From assembly GCF_009496535.1 (NCBI RefSeq), contig NZ_WIDL01000002.1:204866-268865 (forward strand): 64,000 nt of DNA, read 5' to 3'. Below, piece after piece: positions 8,068 through 25,730 of this stretch. A program made the translations under genes and the position numbers. Below the pieces are notes generated by a model. The model searched no databases and was not told the origin of the DNA. It worked only from the letters and a program-made list of their open reading frames with translations. Origin of the DNA: Stenotrophomonas sp. MYb238 (lineage in GTDB: Bacteria > Pseudomonadota > Gammaproteobacteria > Xanthomonadales > Xanthomonadaceae). Each line of letters starts with the position of its first letter. Within the stretch, counting starts at the first letter, position 1.

Positions 8068-9104
8068 GGGGTTTCTCCGGTTGTAGTGGGGCGGCAGGCG
8101 TCGTCCGCATGCCAGGCAAGCGCGCCGAGCACGCCCAGTTCGCCGTCGTCGATGCGCCACACCGGGACGTGGCGCAGGGCCGGCGAAAGCGCGCCCTTGG
8201 CGAGGAAGCGCCGCTGGAAATCGCCTTCGTGCAGCCAGTCGGCGAGATGGCCGGTGATGCCGCCGGTGAGGTAGACCGAACGTGCGCCGAAGGTGAGGGC
8301 CAGGTCGCCGGCGACGCTGCCCAGCCAGCCGCAGAACGCGCGGGTGCTGGCGAGCGCGAGCCGGTCGCTGCCGTTGCGCGCTGCTTCCACCAGCGCGGCC
8401 GGCGTATCCCAGCGCGGCGCCGCGCCTTCGCGCTCGCACAGGCAGGTGTAGAGCGTCATCAGACCGGGGCCGGAGAGGATGCGCTCGCTGTCGACGTGCC
8501 CATGGCGTTGCAGTAGCAGGCGCAGCACGTCCAGCTCCAGCAGGTTGCCCGCGGCCAGCGAGGCATGCCCGCCTTCGCTGGCCAGCACCGGCGGCTGGCT
8601 GTTTTCCAGGCGCACGGCCACGCCCAGGCCTGTCCCCGGCCCCAGCACCAGCGCCGGACCGTGCGGGCGCTGAGCGGTATCGCCCGACAAGGCATGCAGC
8701 GCATCGGGTTCTACATGCGCAATGGCCTGCGCCACGGCCACGAAATCGTTGATCAGTTCCAGTTCGCCGATGCCTGCCTCGCGGCGGGGATCGGCCAGCG
8801 AGACGTCCCAGGCCAGATTGGTGTTGAGCAGGCGGTCGCCGTCGAGCAGTCCGGCGATGGCCACGACCGCGCGGTCGACGGGAGGAATGGACGCATCGCC
8901 GCGCAGGCTTTCGGCGTAGTCGCGGAGGATCGCCGCCAGGCTCGGATGATCCGCGCAGGCATAGCGGCGAAAACCATTGACCCGGATCGGCCCGCCCGGC
9001 TGCAGCGTGGTCCAGCCCAGGCGGGCATAGGTGCCGCCGACGTCAGCGCCGATGATGGTCGTTGCCGCCACCGGTTCGTTCATTCCGCCCTGCTCTACCG
9101 GCAT
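8064..9104 (-). CDS. glk: Glucokinase (ROK-independent Glk family)
   Basis: Phosphorylates glucose with ATP to glucose-6-phosphate in the cytoplasm. The N-terminal phosphate loop GADVGGTYARLG, the central GPGTGLG motif, and the EGGHASLA segment with conserved Glu/Gly/His identify the Glk family. I take the ATG at 9104; the ATG at 9083 (MNEPVA) is an alternative, and a TTG further upstream is unlikely. The stop overlaps the next start by four bases. Length (346 residues) is slightly above typical, mainly from the N-terminus. Confidence 0.87.
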   Translation of the reverse strand: MPVEQGGMNEPVAATTIIGADVGGTYARLGWTTLQPGGPIRVNGFRRYACADHPSLAAILRDYAESLRGDASIPPVDRAVVAIAGLLDGDRLLNTNLAWDVSLADPRREAGIGELELINDFVAVAQAIAHVEPDALHALSGDTAQRPHGPALVLGPGTGLGVAVRLENSQPPVLASEGGHASLAAGNLLELDVLRLLLQRHGHVDSERILSGPGLMTLYTCLCEREGAAPRWDTPAALVEAARNGSDRLALASTRAFCGWLGSVAGDLALTFGARSVYLTGGITGHLADWLHEGDFQRRFLAKGALSPALRHVPVWRIDDGELGVLGALAWHADDACRPTTTGETP

Positions 9105-9157
9105 GTCGTCTTTCAATCGTTCCAAATGGAAAGCGGATCATGCGGTGCAAAGCCGGG

Positions 9158-9544
9158 TCACGCCAAGGGGCGCAGCATGCGCCAGGTGGCCCAGCCCAGC
9201 GCCGTCATCGACAGCGAACCGGCCAGGTGCAGGCCGATGGTCGCCAGCGCCCAGCCCAGTTGCTGGCGCAGGAACAACTGCACCACTTCGGCGGAGAACG
9301 TGGAGAAAGTGGTCAGACCACCCAGCAGGCCGGTGACGATGAAAAGCCGCCACTGCGGCGCGATGTCCGGGCGCACCGCGAACCAGGCCAGCGCCAGGCC
9401 GATGACGTAGCCGCCGAGCAGGTTCGCGGCCAGGGTGCCCAGCGGGACGGTGGGATGGATCGGGTTCAACCAGACGCTCAGGCCGAACCGCAGCCACGCG
9501 CCGAGCGCCGCGCCGACGCCTATCGCCACAAAGGAAAGCCACAT
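9158..9544 (-). CDS. crcB: Fluoride exporter CrcB/Fluc
   Basis: A 128-residue, four-helix membrane protein forming dual-topology dimeric F- channels. Family marks are the GAWLRFGL helix, the [15 protein letters not shown] helix and the [10 protein letters not shown] signature that lines the fluoride pathway. AGGAGG lies about nine bases before the ATG. No fluoride riboswitch signature was found upstream; the gene probably rides the ftsK-lolA-rarA transcript. Confidence 0.93.
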   Translation of the reverse strand: MWLSFVAIGVGAALGAWLRFGLSVWLNPIHPTVPLGTLAANLLGGYVIGLALAWFAVRPDIAPQWRLFIVTGLLGGLTTFSTFSAEVVQLFLRQQLGWALATIGLHLAGSLSMTALGWATWRMLRPLA

Positions 9545-9607
9545 CGGGTGCTGCCTCCTGCTGTCGTCATGGGCGCCCCGGCCGCTCGGGCCGGATGCGG
9601 TACCTGT

Positions 9608-15432
<5,825 letters not shown>

Positions 15433-15457
15433 TCGCGGTCGCCTCCGGCAGCCGGGC

Positions 15458-16351
15458 ATGGACACGGTGTTCGCCAAGCAGTTGCTGTTCCACGGCAGCT
15501 GGCTGGTGGTCCCCGCCATGGCCTGGCTGCTGTGGCGGTGGCGCCGCGACCGGCGCCATCGCGCCGTGCTCGCTTTCCTGCTGCTGGGCTGCGGCGTGTT
15601 CGCCTGGGCGCGGTTCGTCGAACCGCAGCTGATCCAGGTGGACCACACCGAACTGCGCGGCACCGGCATGCAGGCGCGCATCGCCCTGGTCAGCGACATC
15701 CACCTCGGGGTCTACAAGGACCGCCGCTTCCTCGAACGGCTGGTGGACCGCCTCGATGCGCTGCCCGTGGATGCGGTGGTCATCGCCGGCGACCTGACCT
15801 ATGAACCGCAGCGTCTCGTGCTGTCCGAGGCGTTCGCCCCGCTGTCGGCGCTGCGCGTTCCGGTCTATGCCGTGCTGGGCAACCACGACCAGCAGGCGCC
15901 GGGGCCGGACATCGACGCGCCGTTGCGCCAGGCGCTGCGCGCGCACGGCGTGCGCGTCATCGAGGGCATGGCCTTCACCGACGCGCGCGGCATCCGCTGG
16001 GCGGGACTGGGCGACCGCTGGGCGGGAAAGGACGATCCCGGTTTCCTGCGCGCGGCGGTGGAGCCGGCGCCGGCGATCGTCGTCGCGCACAATCCCGACA
16101 GTGCCATGGACCTCCAGCCGGGCGAGGCGGCCATCGTCCTTGCCGGCCATACCCATGGCGGACAGATCCGCATTCCCTGGCTGTACCGCAAGGTCATCCC
16201 CAGCGCCCACGGCTTCGATCGCGGCGAGCAGGTCGCGCCCGCCGCGGCCGGTCCGGTACGGGTGTTCACCACGCGGGGCGTGGGCGAAGTCGGCCTGCCG
16301 CTGCGCCTGTTCAACCCGCCCACCATCGACGTGCTGCAGCTACGGCCATGA
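15458..16351 (+). CDS. Membrane-anchored metallophosphoesterase
   Basis: A 297-residue calcineurin-like phosphoesterase. Two N-terminal hydrophobic segments (about residues 8-55) anchor a catalytic domain with the metal motifs SDIHLG, GDLTYE, GNHDQ and GHTHGGQ. Proteins of this layout include YaeI-like and LpxG-like enzymes, some of which hydrolyse UDP-2,3-diacylglucosamine; the true substrate here is not determinable. The stop overlaps the next start by four bases. Confidence 0.82.
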   Translation: MDTVFAKQLLFHGSWLVVPAMAWLLWRWRRDRRHRAVLAFLLLGCGVFAWARFVEPQLIQVDHTELRGTGMQARIALVSDIHLGVYKDRRFLERLVDRLDALPVDAVVIAGDLTYEPQRLVLSEAFAPLSALRVPVYAVLGNHDQQAPGPDIDAPLRQALRAHGVRVIEGMAFTDARGIRWAGLGDRWAGKDDPGFLRAAVEPAPAIVVAHNPDSAMDLQPGEAAIVLAGHTHGGQIRIPWLYRKVIPSAHGFDRGEQVAPAAAGPVRVFTTRGVGEVGLPLRLFNPPTIDVLQLRP

Positions 16352-17487
16352 TGGCGGTCCTGGAAACGCGCGTGCTCCCGTCCATGGCCCTGGTGGAGGC
16401 GGCGCAATGGGATGCCCTGCACGACCAGGGCAATCCCTTTGTCAGCCACGCCTTCCTTGCCGGGTTGGAACGGCATGGCTGCCTGCGCCCGGAATGGGGC
16501 TGGCAGCCGCGGCACATCACGCTGTGGCGCGGCGATGAACTGGTGGCCGCCGTGCCGGGCTACCTGAAGGAGAACTCGCACGGCGAGTTCGTGTTCGACC
16601 ATGCCTGGGCGAATGCCCATGCGCGGCATGGGCTGGAGTACTACCCCAAGTGGCTCGGTGCCGTCCCCTATTCGCCGGTGACCGGGCCGCGCCTGCTGGC
16701 GCGCGACGATGCGCAGAGACAGGCATTGCTGCGGGCCATCGTCGGGTACGTGCAGGACACGGGGCTGTCCTCGGCCCACATCAATTTCCATGGCGCGGAC
16801 GAGGACGAGGCGTTCGGCGCGGACTGGCTGCGGCGGGTGGACGTGCAGTTCCAGTGGCGCCGCCAGCCGGGCTGGCGGGATTTCGACGATTTCCTCGCGG
16901 CGATGGACCACAAGCGCCGCAAGAACATCCGCCAGGAGCGCGCCAGGGTCGCGCGCAGCGGCATCGGCTTCCGCATCGTGCATGGCGACGAGGCTTCGGC
17001 CGGCGACCTGCGCGCCATGCATGGCTTCTACCTGCAGACCTTCGCCGAATACGGCAACGCGCCGGCGCTGACCCTGCCGTTCCTGCGCCACCTGGCCGAG
17101 GCCCTGCCGCGCCAGCTCGTGCTCTTCCTTGCCGAGCAGGATGGCGTGCCGGTCGCCGGCGCGTTGTGCCTGCGGGGCGGCGATACGCTGTACGGTCGCT
17201 ACTGGGGCGGTGCCGCCCTGCCCGGCCTGCATTTCGAGACCTGCTACTACCAAGGCATCGACTACTGCCTGCGCGAAGGCCTGCAGCGCTTCGAGCCGGG
17301 CGCGCAGGGCGAACACAAACTGGCGCGCGGTTTTCTCCCCGCCGAAGTACGCAGCCGGCACTGGATCGCCGATCCGCGGTTCCGCCAGGCGCTGCACGAC
17401 TGGTGCGCGCGGGAAACGCGCGATATCGCCCGCTACGCGCAGGCGCTGCAGCGGCACTCCCCTTTCAGGAGCGGAGACGACGCATGA
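16348..17487 (+). CDS. COG3146-type GNAT/FemAB-fold protein
   Basis: A 379-residue protein of the COG3146 (DUF482) group, which has a doubled GNAT-like fold distantly related to FemAB peptidyltransferases. Characteristic are the FDHAWANAH and YPKWLGAVPYSPVTGPR stretches and the late HKLARGF segment. Members are annotated as acyltransferases or peptidoglycan-linked without firm biochemistry. It overlaps both neighbours by four bases, so it is translationally coupled to the aat gene for the Leu/Phe-tRNA-protein transferase. Confidence 0.78.
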   Translation: MMAVLETRVLPSMALVEAAQWDALHDQGNPFVSHAFLAGLERHGCLRPEWGWQPRHITLWRGDELVAAVPGYLKENSHGEFVFDHAWANAHARHGLEYYPKWLGAVPYSPVTGPRLLARDDAQRQALLRAIVGYVQDTGLSSAHINFHGADEDEAFGADWLRRVDVQFQWRRQPGWRDFDDFLAAMDHKRRKNIRQERARVARSGIGFRIVHGDEASAGDLRAMHGFYLQTFAEYGNAPALTLPFLRHLAEALPRQLVLFLAEQDGVPVAGALCLRGGDTLYGRYWGGAALPGLHFETCYYQGIDYCLREGLQRFEPGAQGEHKLARGFLPAEVRSRHWIADPRFRQALHDWCARETRDIARYAQALQRHSPFRSGDDA

Positions 17488-18242
17488 AGCCGGCGAAGCA
17501 TCCGTTCCTGCTGCCGCCCGACCCCGGTGCGCCGTTCCCGCCGGCGGAACTGGCGCTGGACGAGCCCGACGGCCTGCTCGCCATCGGCGGCGACCTGTCG
17601 CCAGTGCGGCTGCTCAACGCCTATGCCGGCGGCATATTTCCGTGGTTCTCCGAAGGGCAGCCGATCCTGTGGTGGTCGCCCGACCCGCGCATGGTGTTCG
17701 GCACCGATGGCGTGCGCCTTTCCTCGCGCTTCCGCCGCCAGCTGCGTTCCAGCCACTGGACGGTCGCCGCCGACACCGCATTCGCAGAGGTGATGCAGGC
17801 CTGCGCCGACGCGCCGCGTCCGGGCCAGGACGGCACCTGGATCACCGCCGGCATGCAGCGCGCCTACGTGGAAATGCACCGGCTCGGCTACGCGCATTCG
17901 GTGGAGGTGTTCGATGGCGGGCAGCTGGTCGGCGGCATCTATGGCGTGGCCATCGGCCGGATGTTCTTCGGCGAAAGCATGTTCAGCGGACGCAGCGGCG
18001 GTTCCAAGGTCGCCCTGGCCGCGCTGGCGCATGTCCTGCATGGCTGGGGCTGGCCCCTGATCGACGCCCAGGTCGAGAATCCGCATCTGCTGCGCATGGG
18101 CGCCGGGCACCTGCCGCGCGACGTCTTTCTGACCCGGGTGCGGGCGCTGGTCCAGGAGGCGGAAAGGGAGCCGGCCGGGAGCTGGGCGCGGCGTTTCGGC
18201 CGCTGGCCGGCCGCAGTTTTGGCGGGTGGGGCCGGGGTTTAA
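17484..18242 (+). CDS. aat: Leucyl/phenylalanyl-tRNA--protein transferase
   Basis: Adds Leu or Phe to N-terminal Arg/Lys of proteins, creating N-degrons. 252 residues. Hallmarks are LLAIGGDLSPVRLLNAYAGG, FPWFSEGQPILWWSPDPR, GTWIT, and VGGIYGVAIGRMFFGESMFS. The product feeds ClpS-ClpAP, whose genes lie 0.5-3 kb away, so an N-end-rule set is locally clustered. The ATG overlaps the previous stop. Confidence 0.95.
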   Translation: MKPAKHPFLLPPDPGAPFPPAELALDEPDGLLAIGGDLSPVRLLNAYAGGIFPWFSEGQPILWWSPDPRMVFGTDGVRLSSRFRRQLRSSHWTVAADTAFAEVMQACADAPRPGQDGTWITAGMQRAYVEMHRLGYAHSVEVFDGGQLVGGIYGVAIGRMFFGESMFSGRSGGSKVALAALAHVLHGWGWPLIDAQVENPHLLRMGAGHLPRDVFLTRVRALVQEAEREPAGSWARRFGRWPAAVLAGGAGV

Positions 18243-18250
18243 CGCAAACT

Positions 18251-18279
18251 TTGCATGATTCGGCGACGCGGGGTAAAAT
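18251..18279 (+). promoter_or_regulatory. Sigma-70 promoter of infA
   Basis: TTGCAT (18251-18256) and TAAAAT (18274-18279) are separated by exactly 17 bases, a near-consensus housekeeping promoter. Transcription would start near 18286 and give a 40-45 base leader before infA. Confidence 0.75.
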
Positions 18280-18329
18280 GCTCGGCTTCCGGGCCTGAAA
18301 AGGCCATCCGCAGAACCGCACAGGATTAC

Positions 18330-18548
18330 ATGTCGAAAGACGACTCCATCGAGTTCGAAGGCACCGTCAGCGAGACGCTGCCGAACACCACTTTCCGCGT
18401 TCGACTGGAAAACGGGCATGAAATCATCGCCCACATCTCCGGCCGCATGCGCAAGAACTACATCCGCATCCTTACCGGCGACCGCGTCAAGGTTGAAATG
18501 ACGCCGTACGACCTGACCAAGGGCCGCATCACCTACCGCATGAAGTAA
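18330..18548 (+). CDS. infA: Translation initiation factor IF-1
   Basis: A 72-residue OB-fold protein that occupies the ribosomal A site during initiation. The sequence is typical: [23 protein letters not shown], then [20 protein letters not shown] and [21 protein letters not shown]. It is flanked by its own promoter and terminator, so it is probably monocistronic. Confidence 0.97.
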   Translation: MSKDDSIEFEGTVSETLPNTTFRVRLENGHEIIAHISGRMRKNYIRILTGDRVKVEMTPYDLTKGRITYRMK

Positions 18549-18570
18549 GCAGCGGTAGCCGGGCATCCCG

Positions 18571-18597
18571 AAAGCCAGCCTTGGGCTGGCTTTTTTG
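18571..18597 (+). terminator. Rho-independent terminator of infA
   Basis: AAAGCCAGCC pairs with GGCTGGCTTT around a short TTG loop and is followed by a T run, about 22 bases after the infA stop. Confidence 0.85.
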
Positions 18598-18602
18598 CGT
18601 GA

Positions 18603-18755
18603 CTGCGGGGCGGGGAATGGGGAGGAGGGAAGCGGGAATGTGGAAGGCCAGGCGATGGTGATCTCGCCGGCCTAGGCTGGCGGAGCGGACCGATTCCGCC
18701 GCCCACATGGCGCTCTCTTCCCATTTTCCGGGTCCCGCCTCCCTGCTCTCCTGCC
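18603..18755. repeat. Intergenic element with purine/pyrimidine inverted arms, copy 1
   Basis: A G/A-rich left arm (GGGGAATGGGGAGGAGGG, continuing GAAGCGGGAATG) faces a C/T-rich right arm ending at the clpA stop. The arms are roughly complementary across about 70 bases. The same design, sharing GGGAAGCGGGAA, recurs at 38964-39094. GGGAATGGGG-type tracts are common between genes in Xanthomonas relatives. Confidence 0.55.
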
Positions 18756-21035
<2,280 letters not shown>

Positions 21036-21370
21036 GGGGGACTCCGACTGCGGTTGGAGACAATATGCGGCCTGACTGCACGTTTTCCATCACCCTACCG
21101 GATGCCGGTGTTCAGACGGCGTTAGCAGTATGCCCAATGGTTGGGGATCCGTTGCGGCCGGTCGGCCGCCGGGGGCGTATCCCTACCCTGCACCACGGCA
21201 TTCTTTACCGGCACCGCGATCCGGCAGGAGTCACGCCAGGCAACTCCTGTCCCCTCCACATGGGCGCCGGCCGGGCCACAGCCAATGCCGCCGCCGTACC
21301 CATATACGGAACGATGCGGACCGCCAGTGTCGGGACGGGGCGACGCGCGCACTGCCGGCGGCGACGCCGG
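21036..21370. other. clpS-clpA intergenic region
   Basis: 335 bases without a credible coding frame. One hairpin is visible: CAGGAGT (21225-21231) with ACTCCTG (21243-21249). It lacks a T run, so it may be an RNA fold rather than a terminator. The clpA promoter should lie near 21060-21130 on the minus strand but no strong match was found. Confidence 0.4.
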
Positions 21371-21691
21371 TCAGGCCTTCTCCATCGTGCACAGCAGCGG
21401 GTGCTGGTTCATGCGCGAGAACTCGTTGACCTGGGCGACCTTGGTCTCGGCGACCTCGCGGCTGTAGACCCCGCAGATGCCGCGGCCACGGGTATGGACG
21501 TGCAGCATCACCTGGGTGGCCTTGTCCAGGTCCATGGCGAAAAAGTTCTGCAGCACGGCGACCACGAAATCCATCGGGGTGTAGTCGTCGTTCAGCAGCA
21601 TCACCTGGTACAGCGGCGGCGGGGCGACCTCGGGCTTGCCGGGTTCCACCAGCAGGCCATGGTCGTTGTCGTGTTGGAGCTTGCGGGGCAT
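21371..21691 (-). CDS. clpS: ClpS N-end-rule adaptor
   Basis: A 106-residue adaptor that binds N-terminal Leu/Phe/Trp/Tyr and delivers substrates to ClpA. Present are the flexible acidic N-terminus, the [12 protein letters not shown] pocket segment, [21 protein letters not shown], and the C-terminal [17 protein letters not shown] box sits only seven bases before the ATG, suggesting a leaderless transcript. Confidence 0.96.
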   Translation of the reverse strand: MPRKLQHDNDHGLLVEPGKPEVAPPPLYQVMLLNDDYTPMDFVVAVLQNFFAMDLDKATQVMLHVHTRGRGICGVYSREVAETKVAQVNEFSRMNQHPLLCTMEKA

Positions 21692-21698
21692 GCGCGGA

Positions 21699-21704
21699 AT
21701 TATA
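21699..21704 (-). promoter_or_regulatory. -10 element of clpS
   Basis: A perfect TATAAT reads on the minus strand, ending at 21699. With normal spacing, transcription would begin about 21692-21690, on the clpS start codon itself. The -35 at the expected distance is poor. Confidence 0.5.
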
Positions 21705-21796
21705 CCGGGTGGTCCCGGCGTACTGCGCCGAATTGGACGTGAACGCCCCCGTCAAAGCACAATTTGCGCCTGATCAACCAATCCCGCAGGGAAAGC

Positions 21797-22273
21797 ATGA
21801 AGAAGTACGTGACTGGAATGATGGCGGCGTGCGTGTTGGGCTGCATGGCCGGAACCGCCTTCGCCGGCGAACCGGATGCCGCAATCGGGCGGCTGCTCGA
21901 TTCGCTGGAATACAAGTACGAGGTCGACGACGACGGCGACTACCGCATGGTGTTCGACATGGAGGACGAGCGCACCCAGCTGGTGTTCGTGCGCTCCTCG
22001 GTGGAGACCTACGGCACCCACCGCATCCGCGAGATCTGGTCGCCGGGCTACAAGTCCTCCGGCCCGCAGCTGCCGGCGCTGGTGGCCAACCGCCTGCTCG
22101 AGGATTCCAACGACTCCAAGCTCGGCAGCTGGGTCAAGCAGGGCGACATGGCCATGTTCGTGGTCAAGATCGACGCCGATGCCAAGGCCGAGGTTCTCAG
22201 CGACGCCATCGATGCGGCGATCAAGAGCGCCGATGCGATCGAACTGGAACTGACGGCCAAGGACGAGTACTGA
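21797..22273 (+). CDS. Secreted YbjN-like protein
   Basis: A 158-residue protein with a signal peptide ([23 protein letters not shown]). The mature part ([24 protein letters not shown], then a domain with paired strands and helices) resembles the YbjN family, which has a type III chaperone-like fold and no defined biochemistry. The start at 21797 is set by GCAGGGA just upstream. The next gene begins two bases after its stop, so they form an operon. Confidence 0.65.
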   Translation: MKKYVTGMMAACVLGCMAGTAFAGEPDAAIGRLLDSLEYKYEVDDDGDYRMVFDMEDERTQLVFVRSSVETYGTHRIREIWSPGYKSSGPQLPALVANRLLEDSNDSKLGSWVKQGDMAMFVVKIDADAKAEVLSDAIDAAIKSADAIELELTAKDEY

Positions 22274-22275
22274 GG

Positions 22276-22737
22276 GTGAACGCACTGGACTGCCAGCGCT
22301 GGGCGCCACACGTCACCGTGGCCACCGTGGTGTCCCGCGCCGGGCAGTTGCTGCTGGTGGAAGAGGAAAAGGAAGGACGGCGGGTGCTGAACCAGCCGGC
22401 CGGCCACCTGGACCCCGGCGAAAGCCTGGTCGAGGCCGCCGTGCGCGAGACGCTGGAGGAAACCGGCTGGGAAGTGCGGCCGACCGCCTTCATCGGCGCC
22501 TATCAATGGGACGCGGCCGACGGCACGCCGTTCCTGCGTTTCGCCTTCGCCGCCGAGCCGGTGAGGCACCACCCGGAACGGCCGCTGGACGGCGGCATCG
22601 TGCAGGCGCTGTGGCTGAGCCCGGCCGCGCTGCAGGCCGACATGGCGCGGCTGCGCAGCCCGCTGGTCTGGCAGACCGTGTCGGACTGGCTGGCCGGGCA
22701 GCGTTTCCCGCTGTCGGTGCTGAGGCAGGTGCCGTGA
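22276..22737 (+). CDS. Nudix hydrolase (NudJ-like)
   Basis: A 153-residue pyrophosphohydrolase starting at GTG. The Nudix box reads [25 protein letters not shown] with all metal-binding Glu residues. NudJ enzymes act on thiamine and nucleoside di- and triphosphates and are commonly adjacent to mnmA, as here. The end overlaps the mnmA GTG by four bases. Confidence 0.88.
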   Translation: MNALDCQRWAPHVTVATVVSRAGQLLLVEEEKEGRRVLNQPAGHLDPGESLVEAAVRETLEETGWEVRPTAFIGAYQWDAADGTPFLRFAFAAEPVRHHPERPLDGGIVQALWLSPAALQADMARLRSPLVWQTVSDWLAGQRFPLSVLRQVP

Positions 22738-23867
22738 GCCGCCCGGGCGTGGTCGTGGGCGTGTCCGGCGGTGTGGACTCCTCCGTCGCCGCCCTGCTCC
22801 TGGTGCAGCAGGGACTGGATGTCTCCGGCCTGTTCATGCAGAACTGGGCCGATGACGGCAGCGGCCATTGCCGTGCCGAGGACGACCGCCGCGACGCCGT
22901 GGCGGTCTGCGGCCGGCTGGGCATCGCGTTCCATTTCCGCGACTTCTCCGCCGAGTACTGGCAGGGTGTGTTCGCGCATTTCCTGGCCGAATACGCGGCC
23001 GGGCGCACGCCCAACCCGGACGTGCTGTGCAACCGCGAGGTCAAGTTCAAGCATTTCCTCGACGCCGCCCGCGAGCTGGGCGCCGGGCGCATCGCCACGG
23101 GCCATTACGCCCGGGTGGCGCAGTCCGGCGGGCGCTGGCGCCTGCTGCGCGGGGCCGACCGCGGCAAGGACCAGAGCTATTTCCTGCACCAGCTGGGCCA
23201 GGAACAGCTGGCCGCCACCCTGTTCCCGATCGGCCACCTGGAAAAGAGCCAGCTGCGCCGCATGGCCCAGGAGGCCGGGCTGCCGACCCATGCCAAGAAG
23301 GATTCGACCGGCATCTGCTTCATCGGCGAGCGCGATTTCCGCCAGTTCCTCGGCCAGTACCTGCCCGCGCGCGAAGGCGATATCCGCGACCCGGACGGCC
23401 GGCCCATCGGCCGCCATCCGGGCGTGTTCTATTTCACCCTGGGCCAGCGCGAAGGCCTGAACATCGGCGGCGTGCGCGGCCGGTCGGCGGCGCCCTGGTA
23501 CGTGGTCGGCAAGGACGTGGCGGCCAACGTCCTGTACGTGGACCAGGGCCACGACAGCCCCTGGCTGCAGTCCAGCCGCCTGCAGACCGAATCCATGCAC
23601 TGGATCGCCGGCGCCGCGCCCGCCGCCCGCTTCCGCTGCACGGCGCAGACCCGCTACCGGCAGCCGGACGAGCCCTGTGCGGTCACCGTGCGCGATGACG
23701 GCACCCTGCAGGTCGATTTCGACCGGCCGCAGCGGGCGGTCACGCCCGGCCAGTCGCTGGTGCTGTACGACGGCCCCGAATGCCTGGGCGGCGCGGTGAT
23801 CGCCGCCACCGACGCGCCGCTGGAACAGCGTGCGTCCCGCCCCGTTTCCCTTGAGAGGCAAGCATGA
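22734..23867 (+). CDS. mnmA: tRNA-specific 2-thiouridylase MnmA
   Basis: Installs the 2-thio group at wobble U34 of tRNA for Lys, Glu and Gln. 377 residues from a GTG start inside the nudix stop. The PP-loop SGGVDSS near residue 9 activates uridine; catalytic C99 (VLCNREVKF) and C195 (TGICFIGER) relay sulfur. The C-terminal beta barrel is intact ([13 protein letters not shown]). The stop overlaps the hflD start. Confidence 0.96.
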   Translation: MSRPGVVVGVSGGVDSSVAALLLVQQGLDVSGLFMQNWADDGSGHCRAEDDRRDAVAVCGRLGIAFHFRDFSAEYWQGVFAHFLAEYAAGRTPNPDVLCNREVKFKHFLDAARELGAGRIATGHYARVAQSGGRWRLLRGADRGKDQSYFLHQLGQEQLAATLFPIGHLEKSQLRRMAQEAGLPTHAKKDSTGICFIGERDFRQFLGQYLPAREGDIRDPDGRPIGRHPGVFYFTLGQREGLNIGGVRGRSAAPWYVVGKDVAANVLYVDQGHDSPWLQSSRLQTESMHWIAGAAPAARFRCTAQTRYRQPDEPCAVTVRDDGTLQVDFDRPQRAVTPGQSLVLYDGPECLGGAVIAATDAPLEQRASRPVSLERQA

Positions 23868-24487
23868 GTTTTTCCTTCGACGACCGCGTACTGGCACTGG
23901 CCGGCATCGCCCAGGCCCTGCAGCAGGTGCGGCGCATCGCCGAGACCGGCCATTCCGATGCCGCCGTGGTGCGCACGGCCATGGACAGCGTGCTCCGCAT
24001 CGACGCCCCCTCGCCTGCGGCCGTCTATGGCGACGGCCGCCAGCTGGACGCCGGATTGCGGCTGCTGCGCGACTACTTCGGCAACCAGGGCAAGGACGAC
24101 CTGCTGCCGCGTCTGGCGTTGTCGGTGATGCAGCTGGAACGCCGCTTCGTGCGCGATGGCGCCACGGTCGCCAGGGTCCAGGCCGGCATCGCCGCCGCCG
24201 CGGCGCGGGCCGGCGAACTCGGCGACCCGGCCCATCCCGACGTGCTGGCGGCCATGGGCGGCCTGTACGCGGACACCATCAGCCAGCTCAAGCCGCGCAT
24301 CATGGTGCAGGGCAATCCGCATTACCTCGGGCAGGCCGGCGTGGTCGCCGAGATCCGCGCCCTGCTGCTGGCCGCGGTGCGTTCGGCGGTGCTGTGGCGC
24401 CAGCTCGGCGGCAGCTACTGGGATTTCCTGTTCTCGCGCAGGGCCATGCTGGAGGCGATCGGCCGGCAATTGCGCGGCGGCGCCTAA
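23864..24487 (+). CDS. hflD: HflD (YcfC) family protein
   Basis: A 207-residue, mostly helical peripheral membrane protein. In E. coli it binds phage lambda CII, and it is almost always the gene after mnmA. The segments [15 protein letters not shown] and [14 protein letters not shown] are typical. Its stop codon TAA forms the first bases of the sigma-28 -35 element for the next gene. Confidence 0.92.
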   Translation: MSFSFDDRVLALAGIAQALQQVRRIAETGHSDAAVVRTAMDSVLRIDAPSPAAVYGDGRQLDAGLRLLRDYFGNQGKDDLLPRLALSVMQLERRFVRDGATVARVQAGIAAAAARAGELGDPAHPDVLAAMGGLYADTISQLKPRIMVQGNPHYLGQAGVVAEIRALLLAAVRSAVLWRQLGGSYWDFLFSRRAMLEAIGRQLRGGA

Positions 24488-24511
24488 AGACCGCCCCCCC
24501 ACGGCCGATAC
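24485..24511 (+). promoter_or_regulatory. FliA (sigma-28) promoter of the chemoreceptor gene
   Basis: TAAAGACC (24485-24492), an 11-base spacer, and GCCGATAC (24504-24511) match the flagellar sigma-28 consensus almost perfectly. The downstream start codon is 28 bases further. Confidence 0.8.
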
Positions 24512-24539
24512 TGCAATCGTGACTCTCCCGAGAACGTCC

Positions 24540-25730
24540 ATGTATTCACGCATTGCTATCCGCCTGGCCGCCCCGCTGGCCCTCACCCTCCTGCTGCCGC
24601 TGGCTGCGGCGTTCGCATGGCCCTCCGCCGTGGTCTGGGCGATCATGACCACGATGGTCCTCAGCTGGCTGGTGTTCGCCTACTGGAGCGTCTACAGCCA
24701 GTCGCAGCGGTCCCCCGAGCATGCCCGCGTGCTCAAGGAGCAGGATCAGCTGCTCAACGAACTGCGCAGCTTCGTCAGCAACGAGATCGACGGCTCGCGC
24801 GGCGAGATCGAACGCGCCCGCGAACTGATCCGCCAGGCCGTGTCCGGCCTGGGCAGCAGCTTCGATGCGATGAACCGCAAGTCGCGCCAGCAGAGCCAAG
24901 CGCTGGCCCGCATCGTCGACCGCGCCGGCGATGAAGGCCATGGCGGCGTCGACGTGGCCCGCTTCGCGCAGCATGCCAGCCACCAGATGGAACAGCTGGT
25001 CGAGGCGCTGGAGCAGGTCAGCGGCCAGAGTAGCAACACCGTGCAGCACATCGACCAGATGGCGCAGCACCTGGACGGCATCTTCGCCCTGCTCGAGGAC
25101 GTGAAGTCCATCGCCGACCAGACCAACCTGCTGGCGCTCAACGCCGCCATCGAGGCCGCGCGCGCCGGCGAGGCCGGACGTGGCTTCGCCGTGGTCGCCG
25201 ACGAGGTGCGCAACCTGTCCGAGCGTTCGACCACCTTCAACGAGCAGATCCGCAAGCTGGCGCACAGCTCCAAGGACGCCATCGCCAAGGTCCGCGAGAC
25301 GGTCTCGCACATGGCCTCGCGCGACATGGACCGCTCCCGCGAGGCGCGCCAGGAAGCGGCGGCCATGCTGGACAACGTGGCGGCGATCAACAATTCGCTG
25401 GGCGACGGCATGCGCGAGATCTCCGAATGCGGCCGCGCCATCGACAGCAGCGTCGCCGAAGCGGTGCGCGCCCTGCAGTTCGAGGACATCGCCACCCAGG
25501 CGCTGGGTGGCGTGCACACCCACCTGGACCGCCTGACCGCGATCAACCGCGAAGCCGTGGCGCTGCAGGAACTGCTGCACCGCAGCGGCGGCGTGCTCGA
25601 CAGCGAACTGGTGGCCGCGCTGCAGCGCACCGGCAGCCGCCTGCGCGAGATGCGCAACGAATGGGAACGTCCGCCGCACAAGCCGGTGGCGCAGCAGAGC
25701 ATGGGTGCGGGAACGGTTGAACTGTTCTGA
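24540..25730 (+). CDS. Methyl-accepting chemotaxis protein without periplasmic sensor
   Basis: A 396-residue chemoreceptor. Two close N-terminal hydrophobic helices (about residues 5-50) leave essentially no ligand-binding loop, and no HAMP domain is evident. The signalling hairpin tip ([40 protein letters not shown]) is complete. The C-terminus ends GTVELF rather than a CheR-docking NWETF. Its FliA promoter ties it to the flagellar regulon. It may sense the membrane or an internal signal. Confidence 0.87.
   Translation: MYSRIAIRLAAPLALTLLLPLAAAFAWPSAVVWAIMTTMVLSWLVFAYWSVYSQSQRSPEHARVLKEQDQLLNELRSFVSNEIDGSRGEIERARELIRQAVSGLGSSFDAMNRKSRQQSQALARIVDRAGDEGHGGVDVARFAQHASHQMEQLVEALEQVSGQSSNTVQHIDQMAQHLDGIFALLEDVKSIADQTNLLALNAAIEAARAGEAGRGFAVVADEVRNLSERSTTFNEQIRKLAHSSKDAIAKVRETVSHMASRDMDRSREARQEAAAMLDNVAAINNSLGDGMREISECGRAIDSSVAEAVRALQFEDIATQALGGVHTHLDRLTAINREAVALQELLHRSGGVLDSELVAALQRTGSRLREMRNEWERPPHKPVAQQSMGAGTVELF

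Noticed and set aside
9545-9607. Fluoride riboswitch before crcB
   Set aside because: No crcB-motif core was found in the short spacer, only a good ribosome site.
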